This document shows, piece after piece, positions 7,444 through 17,261 of a DNA stretch of 64,000 nucleotides. Origin of the DNA: CAVSWT01 sp963731745. GTDB lineage: Bacteria > Bacteroidota > Ignavibacteria > Ignavibacteriales > Ignavibacteriaceae. Under the pieces are notes generated by a model. The model did no database searches. It had not been told where the DNA came from and saw only the letters and a program-made list of their open reading frames with translations. A program made the translations under genes and the position numbers. The stretch spans positions 1 to 64,000 of the forward strand of contig CAVSWT010000013.1 in NCBI GenBank assembly GCA_963731745.1. The letters are read 5' to 3'. Each line of letters opens with the position of its first letter. Within the stretch, counting starts at the first letter, position 1.

Positions 7444-8396
7444 GTGAAAAAATTTAATAAATTAATTTTTTATTCTATTGTTTTACTTTTTTTTGGATGT
7501 AATTCAAATGAAAAAGATGTTTATATTTTTTCCTACTTTAAAAATAATGGGAAAGATGGACTTCATTTGGCTTACAGTTACAATGGATTTAAATGGACTG
7601 CTTTGAATAATGATGAATCATTTTTAAAACCAAAAGTTGGGAATGATAAACTGATGCGTGATCCATGCATTATTTCAGGGCCAGGCGTGGTATATTCCAT
7701 ATGGTGTGGACAATCAGTTGGAATGAAAAAGGTATTGGGTATGCTTATTCAAAAGATTTAATACATTGGTCTGATCAAAAGTACATTCCAGTAATGGAAC
7801 ATGAACCTGCTGCAAAAAATTGCTGGGCTCCTGAATTATTTTATGATGAACTAAAACAACAATATTTGATTTTTTGGGCAACAACTGTTCCTGGAAAATT
7901 TCCTGATACTGATGATCAAGATAATAGAGGCATAATAGGTAAAGGATATAATCATAGGATCTATTATGTAACAACAAAAGATTTTAATAAATTTTCTGAT
8001 ACAAAAATATTATTTGATCAAGGTTTCAATGTTATTGATGCAACAATAATTAAGGCAGGAACAGAATATCTAATGTTTTTAAAAGATGAAACTAACAAAC
8101 CGTTCACTCCACAAAAAAATATTAGAGTTGCGAGAAGTCTAAATGTTGAAGGGCCTTATAGTAAAGCATCAAAACCAATAACGGGAGAATACTGGGCAGA
8201 AGGCCCAACTGTAACTTATATCAAAGATAAATGGTATTTATATTTTGATAAGTATCGATTAGGAAAATATGGATTACTTGTATCAAATGATTTGATAAAT
8301 TGGATTGATAAGTCGGACAGCCTTGAACATCCAAAGGGCATGCGGCATGGGACAGTATTTAAAATTAAAGAATCTTTGTTAAAAAAATTATTATAA
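7444..8396 (+). pseudogene. GH43-like five-bladed propeller lipoprotein, frameshifted
   Basis: Frame 1 (GTG 7444 to 7761) starts with a lipoprotein signal (LFFGC lipobox) and runs DGLHLAYSYNGFKWTAL and LMRDPCIISGPGVVY. The second frame (used to 8396) takes over near 7695 with HMVWTISWNEKGIGYAYSKD, LIHWSDQKYIP, CWAPELFYDE and YWAEGPTVTYIKDKWYLYFD. Together they form one propeller with the R-D-P and W-A-P-E signatures of family 43 glycosidases (arabinan/xylan/galactan trimming). A net loss of one base, or gain of two, separates the frames. The combined length is about 317 residues. The product would be an outer-membrane-attached glycosidase if the break is an artefact. Confidence 0.7.
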
Positions 8397-8477
8397 ATAA
8401 AATATAACGATATCTTAATCCATCTTAATAAAAAGAAATTTGATACTCAGCAGCGTAACTAAAAAAATGGAGGTTAT

Positions 8478-9614
8478 TTGAAAAGAAAATTGAAATATAT
8501 TTTATTAGTTTTTTTTGCCGCTGTATCGTTAAGTATTGCCCAACCCTTAAGAGCAAGGGATTATGGTATTAATTTCGGTTCGCTTAAAACCGGGAATTAT
8601 AATTCCATCACTGATGTAAAAGGTGTATTAGTCGGGAATGAAACAATAATTAAAAATGAAGATGCAAGAACCGGAGTAACGGCAATTCTTCCTTACGACG
8701 GTAATATTTTTCAGAATAAAGTACCCGGTGCTATCTATATTGAAAATGGCTTTGGCAAACTTACCGGCATAAGTCAAGTTGAGGAACTTGGAAATATAGA
8801 AACTCCAATCATACTTACAAATACTTTATCTGTGCCTACAGCTGCTGATGCATTGATAGATTATATTTTATCATTTGATGAGAATAAAAATATTCGATCT
8901 GTGAATCCTGTTGTAGGAGAAACAAATGACGGCAGATTAAATAATATTCAAGCGAGATACGTAAAAAAGGAACACGTATTAGAAGCAATAAAGAAAGCTA
9001 AATCTGGTTACGTGGATGAAGGTAACGTAGGCGCTGGAACAGGAACAATTTGTTTTGGTTTTAAGGGAGGTATTGGAACTTCATCTAGAATTTTATCTGA
9101 AGAGGATGGCGGCTATACTGTCGGAGTTTTAGTACAAACTAACTTTGGTGGAAACTTGATGATTTCCGGAATTCGTATTGAGGAAGAATTAAATAAAATG
9201 AAGAACAGTGGTTCGGGTGACGGATCAGTTATGATAATTGTAGCAACGGATGCTCCATTGCAATCCAGAAATTTAAAACGGTTGGCTAAACGTTCACTTT
9301 ATGGCGTTGCAAGAACAGGCGGCCATTGCTCAAATGGAAGCGGAGAATATGCAATTGCGTTCTCCACCGCTGTAGATATTAGAAGTTCATATGAAGGTAA
9401 GAATGCACTTCTTGAAGGCGGAACTGAATTGAGGAATGATAGAATGACTCCGCTTTTCGAAGCTGTTATCGAGGCAACTGAAGAAGCAGTCATCAATTCC
9501 CTTTTTGCTGCCGAAACAATGACCGGCAATAATCAAACTGTAGAATCTCTTCCCATTAAGAAAGTAATTAATTTGTTAGATGAGCATAAATTACTTAATA
9601 CAAAAAACAAGTAA
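8478..9614 (+). CDS. P1 family peptidase (S58, DmpA-like aminopeptidase), exported
   Basis: 378 residues from TTG 8478, with TGGAGG five bases upstream deciding this non-ATG start. It has a signal peptide (YILLVFFAAVSLSIAQ), so probably acts in the periplasm. The S58 fold is visible throughout: DYGINFGSLKTGNYNSITDV, VGNETIIKN, RTGVTAILPY, GAGTGTICFGFKGGIGTSSR and, near residue 250, GSGDGSVMIIVATDAPL. The Gly-Ser of that last motif is the autocleavage point and nucleophile in this family. It releases N-terminal D- or L-amino acids or acts on beta-peptides. It is close to the racemase gene that follows (14-base gap), suggesting joint use of amino acids from cell-wall or dietary peptides. Confidence 0.9.
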   Translation: MKRKLKYILLVFFAAVSLSIAQPLRARDYGINFGSLKTGNYNSITDVKGVLVGNETIIKNEDARTGVTAILPYDGNIFQNKVPGAIYIENGFGKLTGISQVEELGNIETPIILTNTLSVPTAADALIDYILSFDENKNIRSVNPVVGETNDGRLNNIQARYVKKEHVLEAIKKAKSGYVDEGNVGAGTGTICFGFKGGIGTSSRILSEEDGGYTVGVLVQTNFGGNLMISGIRIEEELNKMKNSGSGDGSVMIIVATDAPLQSRNLKRLAKRSLYGVARTGGHCSNGSGEYAIAFSTAVDIRSSYEGKNALLEGGTELRNDRMTPLFEAVIEATEEAVINSLFAAETMTGNNQTVESLPIKKVINLLDEHKLLNTKNK

Positions 9615-9628
9615 ATTAAAATTTATAA

Positions 9629-10346
9629 ATGAATAAAAAACCACTGCTAGGAATAATCGGCGGAATGGGAACTGCCGCCGGTTTAAATTTTCAAAAATTA
9701 TTTTTTGATGTTTGTAACAAGCATGGAATAAAAGGTGATAATGAATATCCTGAATGGATTTATTTCAATGCTTCGCAAGCACCCGACCGTACCAACGCCC
9801 TGCTTAATAATGGAGTGTCACCGGTAGAATATCTTGTAGAAGTAATTAAAAAATTTGAAAAAGTTGGAGTTGATTTAATTGTAATCACTTGTAATACAGC
9901 CCATTCGTTTTACGAAGAAATATTTAACCAGACGAACACTCCATGGATTGACATGCAAAAAGAAACAGCAAAATTTATTAAATCCGCCGGATATAGAAGT
10001 GTGTCACTTTTATCAACTGAAGGCACATTGAAATCAGGACGTATTTAAAAAAGCAATTGAACCAATTGGAATAAATTATTTTGAACCCAAAATTGATTCC
10101 GAAATTCAGAAAAAAATTACAGACATAATTTACAATCCGAGCTATGGAATAAAATACACTGGTTCAGATATCAGCGATGAAGCAATAAATATATTGCAGT
10201 GGGTTGTAGATCAATTGGAAACAGAAGCAATTATTGCCGGCTGTACGGAACTTTCACTTGCTGAAAAACAACTTTCATTAAAAGCCGTTTGGCTGGATCC
10301 AATGAAGATAGCTGCTGAAGCATGCTTTAATCTTATCAATTTATAA
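9629..10346 (+). pseudogene. aspartate/glutamate racemase family protein, frameshifted
   Basis: The first frame (9629-10048) has LGIIGGMGTAAGLNFQKLFF and the first catalytic Cys in LIVITCNTAHSFYEE, then stops after LKSGRI. From 10041 another frame continues VFKKAIEPIGINYFEPKI and carries the second catalytic Cys in AIIAGCTELSL, ending at TAA 10344. One extra base around 10038-10040 accounts for it. The restored protein is about 238 residues, normal for Asp/Glu (hydantoin) racemases, with both cysteines kept. Apart from the break the coding sequence looks intact, so a sequencing error is quite possible. It lies directly behind the S58 peptidase. Confidence 0.8.
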
Positions 10347-10483
10347 CCCAGTTGTTATTTTAAAATAAAACTTTTTTTTTGTTACTATTAGATGAATGTT
10401 TTTTTTATTAGTTGAAATGAAATGTGAAGTTAAGTATTTTAACTAATATAGTTTCGATAGTAAACTAATAGCGGGGAAACACA

Positions 10484-10561
10484 ATGTATCTTTCATTGAT
10501 TTTGGTTTCGGTTATCCTCTTTTTCCTTCTCTACATGCCTACACAAAAATTAATCACATAG
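10484..10561 (+). CDS. possible 25-residue membrane microprotein
   Basis: ATG 10484 opens a 25-codon frame preceded by GCGGGGAAACACA, a fair ribosome site. The peptide is almost entirely one hydrophobic segment (LSLILVSVILFFLLYM) followed by PTQKLIT. It ends 13 bases before the T9SS protein gene, so it could be a translational leader or a chance frame. No homologue can be named. Confidence 0.25.
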   Translation: MYLSLILVSVILFFLLYMPTQKLIT

Positions 10562-10574
10562 TGAGTAAACCAAA

Positions 10575-13500
10575 ATGAAATTAATAAATATTATCACTGT
10601 TGTTGTCATTTTTATTCTGACTTTATCAGTCTATCAAATATTTGCAAATGGTGGAGTTAAAAATAATTCTTCATCAAAAATATCAGGGATTCCTTCTACA
10701 ACTCATTTTAACATAAATAAAATTTCCACTCATATCTCTAATGATGGCACATGTGACAATTATCCCGGTCAATCGAATTTAGAAGGACTTATTTATCCAA
10801 AGGGCACAGGAAAAACTGCTGTTTTTGAAAGCGGTTTTGTTTGGGGTGGAAAAGTTAACGGACAAATTCGTGTGGGAGGATCAACTTATTCATCAGGATT
10901 GCAGCCTGGGAAAATTATTCAAACAGGCATAGCTCAAGACTCACTTGATCCATCAGCAAGAATATTTAGAGTAAGAAGCGATTTTGCTACTGCTGATTTA
11001 AGTTCTGAGATAAATGATGGCGAAGGTACTGAATCTCAAATAAGACAGCAATATCAGAAAGACTGGAATGAATGGCCGGCAAAAGATGGTGCGCCATTTA
11101 AAGATGTAGATGGAGATGGTATTTATAATCCCTCAATGGATATGCCAGGTGTTCCGGGCTCTGATGTAACCATATTTTATATTGCAAATGATCTTGATAG
11201 TGTTAGAACCAAAAAACTATATGGCTCACCTCCGGTCGGTTTGGAATTACATGTCACCGTTTGGGGATATAAGAATTTGGCTCCCTTTGATAATATGATC
11301 TTTAAGAAATACCAGGTTATGAATAAAAGTGACACAAGTTTTACAGATACATATTTCGGCATTTGGTCAGATGTTGATGACGGAAATGCAGGCGATGATG
11401 TTGACGGCTGCGATACATTATTGAATCTGGGATACACTTATAATTTCAAACCAATTGATACGTTTTATGATCCACTTCCCCCTCCTGCAGTAGGTTTTAC
11501 CATTTTACAAGGCCCTATTATTAATGGAAATTTGAATGATTCTGCAAAATTTAATGGAAGGATTAAATATGGTAAAAAAAATCTACCAATGACTTCCTTC
11601 GGTTATATCTTTAAAGGCGATCCTTACCCATACAACGATCCAACAATTGGTGGTGACTACGAAGGTACAATCGAAATGTATAATCTGCTGCATGGCCAAT
11701 TATTGGATGGGACATATATTCCAGTCCCTATTGAATTAGGAGGCGGAAATACAAAATTTCCTTATTCAGGTGACCCGGTTGCAGGAACAGGATTTTTAGA
11801 TAATCGAGGTTTTGATCATAGACTAATGGTCAACTCTGGTCCATTTAATTTAGCTCCCGGCGATACACAAGAAGTGGTATTCGCAGAAATATTAGCTGGC
11901 GCTTTCGGTGATATAAATAATGTCAGAGCAGTAAAACTACTTAAAAATATTACAGCCTATTCACATACATTTTATGAAAATAATTTTATCGCGCCTTCCT
12001 TAATCCCAACACCGTCGGTTACGGCTACGCCTTTGAATAAAGAAGTTGTGTTGACCTGGGGCAGTGATTTAAATGAAATAATTCGTGTAGAAAATTCTGA
12101 CCTGGGCAATAGCAAATTTGAAGGATATAATGTTTACCAGCTTCCAACGGATACTTCTTCGATTAAAGATGGAATTCGGATTGCTACTTTTGATTTAAAA
12201 AATCAAATACTATCTATTGTAGGCAATTATGTAGATTCGCATTCAGGAGACATTCTTACCTATGATGAACAATATGGAACTGATTCGGGAATACAGAGAT
12301 TTATAAGTATCACAAAAGATACTTTAAATGGAAGATCTTTATACAATGGTTCGAAGTACTATTTTGCTGTTACGGCTTACAGCTATAATTCTGCTAAAGG
12401 ATTATTTAATCACTCAATAGAAAGTCAGCCAAAAATAGTTGCTGTTATACCTGAAACTTTCAAGCCCGGGTTAAGATATGAAAGAAGCTATGGAGAGCAA
12501 ATTGATATACAGCATACGCAGGGAATTAGTGAAGGAAGCGTTAATGCAATGGTTGTTGATCCAAAACTACTTACTGGTGACACATATAAAATTACGTTTA
12601 CTGAAATGGATGATAAAATAGTTTGGAACCTAATTGATTCAACCACAGGAGAGATCAAATTACATAACCAAATTGATCAATCTGGTTCATCTTCAAATTT
12701 ATTGATTGACGGAATGCAAATTTCAGTAAATGCCCCCCCTGAAAATGGTGTTAATACGATTACACAAAAGCATTTCATTTTTACATCTGAAAGTAGCATA
12801 CTCCGTTCCGAAAATTTATTTCAACCGATAGCATGGGCTTCGCCGGCTTATTTATTTGGAAACGGAGAACAAGGTGTTCCCGAAGCTAAATTAAATAATG
12901 TACTTCTAATTTTAGCTCAAGTTTTAGATACATCAACATATAATCCTAACTTTAATTTAGCCGATGCAAATATGTCATATGGTTATCGTTATGGAACAAA
13001 TTTCGATTTGCCTGCGGCACAACCAAACTTTTCTCAATTCCTAGTTAATAAAAGTAAGGGATTTGCTTACCAAGATTTTGTAAAAGGAATTCCACTTTCC
13101 GCATGGGATGTAGACGACACGTTACATCCGCGAAGATTGGCACTCGGTTTTTCCGAAAATAATGTTGCCGAAGGTTTAGTTGATGGTAAGTATTACCCTC
13201 CGGATTATCTCAGTTATAATAATGTTGATTCTTCGGGACCGAGAGAATGGCTTTGGATATTTAATACAGATTATAGTGAAATTCCAAATCCGGAATATGA
13301 AGTTGAAGCCACAAGCAATCCTTTACCCATTATGTACATTTCAACTTATGGAAGATATGAAGGCACTCCATTTTCTCCCAACTATACAGGTGAGGATCAG
13401 GTACTTATTAAAGTTTATCATATCAATACTCCCGCAGATGTTTTTACGTTTAAAGCTCCTCAAGTCTATAGCAGTCTTGAAATTGCAAAGGAAGATGTAA

Positions 13501-13790
13501 ATTTGATAAACGTTTTCCCAAATCCTTATTATGGAAATAACCCGGAGGAAAAAAATCCAAATGAAAATTTTGTTACATTTTCACATTTACCTCAAAGAGC
13601 GAATATTAGAATTTTTAATTTGGGAGGGATGTTAGTCGCAAGTATTTATAAAAACGATAATAGCCAATTCCTGGAATGGAATCTGTTAAATAATTCGGAC
13701 AGGACTGTAGCCAGCGGGTTATATATTGCATATATAGAATTGCCTGATTTAGGTATGACGAAAATTTTAAAATTAGCAGTCGTTCAATAA
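10575..13790 (+). CDS. large secreted protein with T9SS sorting domain
   Basis: 1071 residues. A signal peptide or anchor at the N-terminus (ITVVVIFILTLSVYQIFA) is followed by a long extracellular region. This includes an acidic DGDGIYNPSMDMPG loop (about residue 178) reminiscent of Ca-binding thrombospondin-like repeats, and a fibronectin type III-like stretch near residues 480-620 (VTATPLNKEVVLTWG, FEGYNVYQLPTD, GSKYYFAVTAYSYN). The last ~85 residues are a type IX secretion sorting domain: VFPNPYYGNNP, ANIRIFNLGGMLV, FLEWNLLN, ASGLYIAYIEL, KILKLAV. It should be carried across the outer membrane and anchored or released. Enzymatic function is not evident. The gene seems monocistronic. Confidence 0.85.
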   Translation: MKLINIITVVVIFILTLSVYQIFANGGVKNNSSSKISGIPSTTHFNINKISTHISNDGTCDNYPGQSNLEGLIYPKGTGKTAVFESGFVWGGKVNGQIRVGGSTYSSGLQPGKIIQTGIAQDSLDPSARIFRVRSDFATADLSSEINDGEGTESQIRQQYQKDWNEWPAKDGAPFKDVDGDGIYNPSMDMPGVPGSDVTIFYIANDLDSVRTKKLYGSPPVGLELHVTVWGYKNLAPFDNMIFKKYQVMNKSDTSFTDTYFGIWSDVDDGNAGDDVDGCDTLLNLGYTYNFKPIDTFYDPLPPPAVGFTILQGPIINGNLNDSAKFNGRIKYGKKNLPMTSFGYIFKGDPYPYNDPTIGGDYEGTIEMYNLLHGQLLDGTYIPVPIELGGGNTKFPYSGDPVAGTGFLDNRGFDHRLMVNSGPFNLAPGDTQEVVFAEILAGAFGDINNVRAVKLLKNITAYSHTFYENNFIAPSLIPTPSVTATPLNKEVVLTWGSDLNEIIRVENSDLGNSKFEGYNVYQLPTDTSSIKDGIRIATFDLKNQILSIVGNYVDSHSGDILTYDEQYGTDSGIQRFISITKDTLNGRSLYNGSKYYFAVTAYSYNSAKGLFNHSIESQPKIVAVIPETFKPGLRYERSYGEQIDIQHTQGISEGSVNAMVVDPKLLTGDTYKITFTEMDDKIVWNLIDSTTGEIKLHNQIDQSGSSSNLLIDGMQISVNAPPENGVNTITQKHFIFTSESSILRSENLFQPIAWASPAYLFGNGEQGVPEAKLNNVLLILAQVLDTSTYNPNFNLADANMSYGYRYGTNFDLPAAQPNFSQFLVNKSKGFAYQDFVKGIPLSAWDVDDTLHPRRLALGFSENNVAEGLVDGKYYPPDYLSYNNVDSSGPREWLWIFNTDYSEIPNPEYEVEATSNPLPIMYISTYGRYEGTPFSPNYTGEDQVLIKVYHINTPADVFTFKAPQVYSSLEIAKEDVNLINVFPNPYYGNNPEEKNPNENFVTFSHLPQRANIRIFNLGGMLVASIYKNDNSQFLEWNLLNNSDRTVASGLYIAYIELPDLGMTKILKLAVVQ

Positions 13791-13853
13791 TCAATATTAA
13801 TTTCGGAAAAGTATTAGCAATATTTTCCAATGAATTAAAAAAATGTTAAACAA

Positions 13854-14405
13854 ATGAAAAATGTAATTTTGCTTCTATCACTCTTGGAATTACTCTTATT
13901 CATTTCCTGCAGCGAAGAAAGAAATCCGGTTTCAAACGAGGAGCATCCAATTCTTATACACCATAGTTCCTATTCGACTTTTGAATTTCAGTTTGAAGAT
14001 ACCTGCTCTTATAATTTTATAATTTCTTTTTTTGAACAGTTTGATTCAGTTCAAGTTCAAGCAGCTTATTTGGGCGGTTATTTTTATGTTTATGCTGATT
14101 CAGGTGACTATAATTACTGGTATGACTATTTTGATGATGATTCAACTATTCAATCTATTTATGTTGAAAGTTCAGTTTCGGATTCCTTGTTGCTTAAATT
14201 ATGCTTGACCGGTAAAAAATCCGCAGACGAACAAAGGCTGGAATTGTTAAATACAAAACATCTGCAAATTATTAATTTTGAAGAATCTCCCAAATTAATA
14301 TATCTCCATTTTTCACCTCGTATCGAACATAATTATGAGGAAATTTTTTCAAAATATAAATTCATCATTAATATAAACCTCATAGTTGCAGTTAATGAAT
14401 CTTAA
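13854..14405 (+). CDS. hypothetical lipoprotein
   Basis: 183 residues. The N-terminus is a lipoprotein signal (NVILLLSLLELLLFISC, Cys at about residue 19). The mature part is rich in Tyr, Asp, Phe and Ser (GGYFYVYADSGDYNYWYDYF, DDDSTIQSIYVESSVSDSLL) with no family I recognise. It follows the T9SS protein gene by 63 bases on the same strand and ends five bases from the convergent hydrolase gene. Confidence 0.6.
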   Translation: MKNVILLLSLLELLLFISCSEERNPVSNEEHPILIHHSSYSTFEFQFEDTCSYNFIISFFEQFDSVQVQAAYLGGYFYVYADSGDYNYWYDYFDDDSTIQSIYVESSVSDSLLLKLCLTGKKSADEQRLELLNTKHLQIINFEESPKLIYLHFSPRIEHNYEEIFSKYKFIININLIVAVNES

Positions 14406-14410
14406 TTATT

Positions 14411-15970
14411 TTATTGATTCCAATAACTGGTATATAGTCTTAGACAGCCCCGGAATCCTGGTCTCGGTGCGTTTGGATCACCTTCTTCAAAACCCAATGG
14501 AAAAGAAATTTCCAAACCTCCGTTTCCTAAATCTTTAATATCAGGAACTTTATCCGCTTCACCTATACCGCTTTCTGAAGCTAAACTATATTTTACAGTG
14601 CTGAATTGATTTCCCTTAAATCTTATATTAAACGTAATTGTCTCGTCAATTATATATCCGCCCGGGAAATAATGGTCAAACCAAAATTTATTATCAACTT
14701 CATACAAAGGAACTTTTATTGCAACCATTACGGCAAATGCCAACGCTGTGTCGCCGGAGTTTGCTGTCTTTGCTCTCTTGTCTAAGTACCCGCTGAATAA
14801 ATAAACCGTTTTATCGTCACCTATCATTTCATCTTTAGTTTTAATAATTGCCGAACTTTGATTTTCTAATCTTTCATGTAAAAAATAATTTCCGCCTCTC
14901 ACCTGCCCTGTTGTTTCAATTAAGTAAGAAGCTTTCACATCCTTGCCTTCATCTTTTAGTTTTTGAATGGGGATTGGAAGTGTAATTTCATTAACTAATA
15001 ATTTTGCATCAACGCGAACTTGACCAAATAAAAACCTTCTTAAATTTTGATAGCCTTCTTCAGAATTAACTATACCGTATTGCCCGCTGTGACATCGATG
15101 AACAAATGCTCGCGGCGCCCTATCAACTGCCGCATTGGCTATCATAACTAATCCATCACTCATCGGCCCGGTTCCCTTTTTGGATAAACCAAAAAAAGCA
15201 CCGTAATCTCTATAGTTTGTTCCGATTAAACAGAAAAATCTTTCCGGCGGAAATTTTCCATCAAGTGTATCAACCCTGCCGTTATAATTAGATAAATTCA
15301 AATAATCCTTCATGTAATCACGATTAAAATTTTTTACATCAACTTTATCTAACGATCCTAAATTCAACACATTCATTCCTAGTACGTCTATTCCGTTGTG
15401 GGGGGTTGCATATGTAAATACTTTATCGACTAAATGATCGCCGGGAAGTTCAAGCTCTTTATCCAGATCGCTATTTTGTGTTCCTTTAACGCAAATATTT
15501 TGTAAATAGGTTCGGCAAATTAAACCGCCCATGGAATGCGCAACTAAATAAACTTTAAAAGCTTTTAAAGCCTTCTTGTCATTTCCGCAGACTTGCTTTC
15601 TTATTCGTAAAATAAATTTTCTTAAATCCGTTGCAAAATCAACAATGCTTAAACGGTTGCCTTCCCCAAGATCTTCGGATACTTTTTCGTAATACCGAAA
15701 TATCCAGATGCTTTTAGGTGTTACTTCTGTATTAATATCAAAAAAATCTCCATGATAATAAGTATCTATATAACCTTCGTCTTTCATGAAACGGATTAAA
15801 GGTGATTCGAAAATAAAATGCACAATGTCTTTTTTATAGTTCTGGCGAATTTTAGTGGATCCTAAATTAAATCCCATATAAGGAGTTGCAGAGGTTTCTT
15901 CAATTTCATTCATTGTAGCTGCATAGCCGCGTACATAAATGATGGGATAAAAAGGGTGTGTTATTTTCAT
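14411..15970 (-). CDS. lipase-like alpha/beta hydrolase
   Basis: 519 residues from the ATG at 15970, chosen because GAAGGA lies seven bases upstream. A longer frame to 16030 lacks a ribosome site. The alpha/beta hydrolase core has an oxyanion-side strand HPFYPIIYVRGYAA and the nucleophile elbow VYLVAHSMGGLICRTYL (G-H-S-M-G type, with Ala at the first position). A TPHNGIDV segment follows, as in lipases and PGAP1/LCAT-like enzymes. The C-terminal ~170 residues (VNEITLPIPIQKL, FDHYFPGGYIIDETITFNIR) look like a separate beta-rich module. There is no signal peptide, so it is probably cytoplasmic. The substrate is likely an ester or acyl group of unknown kind. Confidence 0.75.
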   Translation of the reverse strand: MKITHPFYPIIYVRGYAATMNEIEETSATPYMGFNLGSTKIRQNYKKDIVHFIFESPLIRFMKDEGYIDTYYHGDFFDINTEVTPKSIWIFRYYEKVSEDLGEGNRLSIVDFATDLRKFILRIRKQVCGNDKKALKAFKVYLVAHSMGGLICRTYLQNICVKGTQNSDLDKELELPGDHLVDKVFTYATPHNGIDVLGMNVLNLGSLDKVDVKNFNRDYMKDYLNLSNYNGRVDTLDGKFPPERFFCLIGTNYRDYGAFFGLSKKGTGPMSDGLVMIANAAVDRAPRAFVHRCHSGQYGIVNSEEGYQNLRRFLFGQVRVDAKLLVNEITLPIPIQKLKDEGKDVKASYLIETTGQVRGGNYFLHERLENQSSAIIKTKDEMIGDDKTVYLFSGYLDKRAKTANSGDTALAFAVMVAIKVPLYEVDNKFWFDHYFPGGYIIDETITFNIRFKGNQFSTVKYSLASESGIGEADKVPDIKDLGNGGLEISFPLGFEEGDPNAPRPGFRGCLRLYTSYWNQ

Positions 15971-16245
15971 GGAGTTATCCTTCGGAATTATTTTATTGAA
16001 ACTATAATTACAAAAAATTACAAAGCACAAGTAAAATATTGAGCTAGACGGTTCAGCTGTAAAACAGAATAGAATTTTTGATAATGCGACTTTAAAATAC
16101 TTATTAGAAAACGAAAAGCAACAAGAATAATTAAGAATGATTTTTCTAGAAATTTTTCATTTTGATAGTTGGGTAATAAGTAACTTTTACCGTGATTATA
16201 ATTTCAAATACAATAAAACTCAAATCACATTTTATCAAATATAAA

Positions 16246-16947
16246 TTATTCAATTGCGTATGAAGCACCAGCATGAAAACCAATATTGGAAATGCTATCC
16301 GGATCTCCGTTTATAAACATATAACGTATGCTGAAATCGATTAAAACGGCAGCCGCAATGTAATACATTAAACCAACTCCAGCGTTAAATCCGAATTTTG
16401 TTGTGCTCTCCGAAAATTCATCTAGAAAGTTTCCGAAACTAAATTTTTGAGTTTGTTTTAAAAAATGAAGTCCGAGTTGAAGTGATACATACGGAAATAA
16501 TAAAGTCATCTGTCTCAAAAATAAGTATCTTAAACCTATCATTAATGGGAAGGATGTGAAATTCTGTTCGTATCCGGAAGGGAGTGAATTTTTAAGAATC
16601 CAGCTTAAATAACCAAGGGATGCGGTTAACATTATCTGCTGTGACAATATATATGCATATGTGAATTCAAATCCAATAGCGCTTGAATACAAATTGCCAA
16701 AATCGCCAAGTGTTAAGGCATAAACAAAATTCATTATAAACATCATTCTAACTTTATTCAATCTTTCGTTTGCTGCTGCTAAAGCTGATGTATTGAGATG
16801 AAGCTTTAAATTAGAAGAAACAGCTTCGGTTTTATATGTGAGATTTTCAACTGATGGTTGAGTATTAAATTTTAGATGCATTTGCGCTTTTGCAGGGAGG
16901 ACAAACGCGACGACAGAAAATATAGAAAGAAATATAATTTTCCTCAT
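16246..16947 (-). CDS. outer membrane beta-barrel protein, hypothetical
   Basis: 233 residues with a clear signal peptide (MRKIIFLSIFSVVAFVLPAKAQ). After about residue 65 it consists of amphipathic strands with aromatic girdles (AIGFEFTYAYILSQQIMLTA, ASLGYLSWIL, GLRYLFLRQMTLLFPYVSLQ, GLMYYIAAAVLIDFSIRYMF) and a glycine-rich end (NIGFHAGASYAIE). This resembles small OmpA/OmpW-like or porin-family barrels. No ligand can be assigned. It is divergent from the MlaF-like gene. Confidence 0.65.
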   Translation of the reverse strand: MRKIIFLSIFSVVAFVLPAKAQMHLKFNTQPSVENLTYKTEAVSSNLKLHLNTSALAAANERLNKVRMMFIMNFVYALTLGDFGNLYSSAIGFEFTYAYILSQQIMLTASLGYLSWILKNSLPSGYEQNFTSFPLMIGLRYLFLRQMTLLFPYVSLQLGLHFLKQTQKFSFGNFLDEFSESTTKFGFNAGVGLMYYIAAAVLIDFSIRYMFINGDPDSISNIGFHAGASYAIE

Positions 16948-17261
16948 GGCAGGTTTTCCTTGTTTTGTTAATAATAATTTTATTTATGCTTGACAAGAAA
17001 ATTTAGATTTCGAGAGATGGAATACCTTTAAAATAGAGATGATTAATTAAAAAGCAACAAAAAAATAATTTTATTTTAAATAATCATTGATTGAATGTTT
17101 AGCCGGTGAATTTGAACAACTTGGTATTTTCTTAAATGACAATACTAATAATTCTAACTTATCATTATTTTATTGTCGATAAATTCCTAGAATTGCAATG
17201 AATCATTTAAATAGTTTTTTAGTTAATTTTAAGTAAATATTGTAATAATTATTGTTCTGTA
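16948..17261. other. divergent spacer without recognisable gene
   Basis: 314 AT-rich bases between the outer membrane protein gene (minus) and the MlaF-like gene (plus). It presumably holds both promoters. I see no open frame with a ribosome site, no repeat and no RNA gene. Confidence 0.5.
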
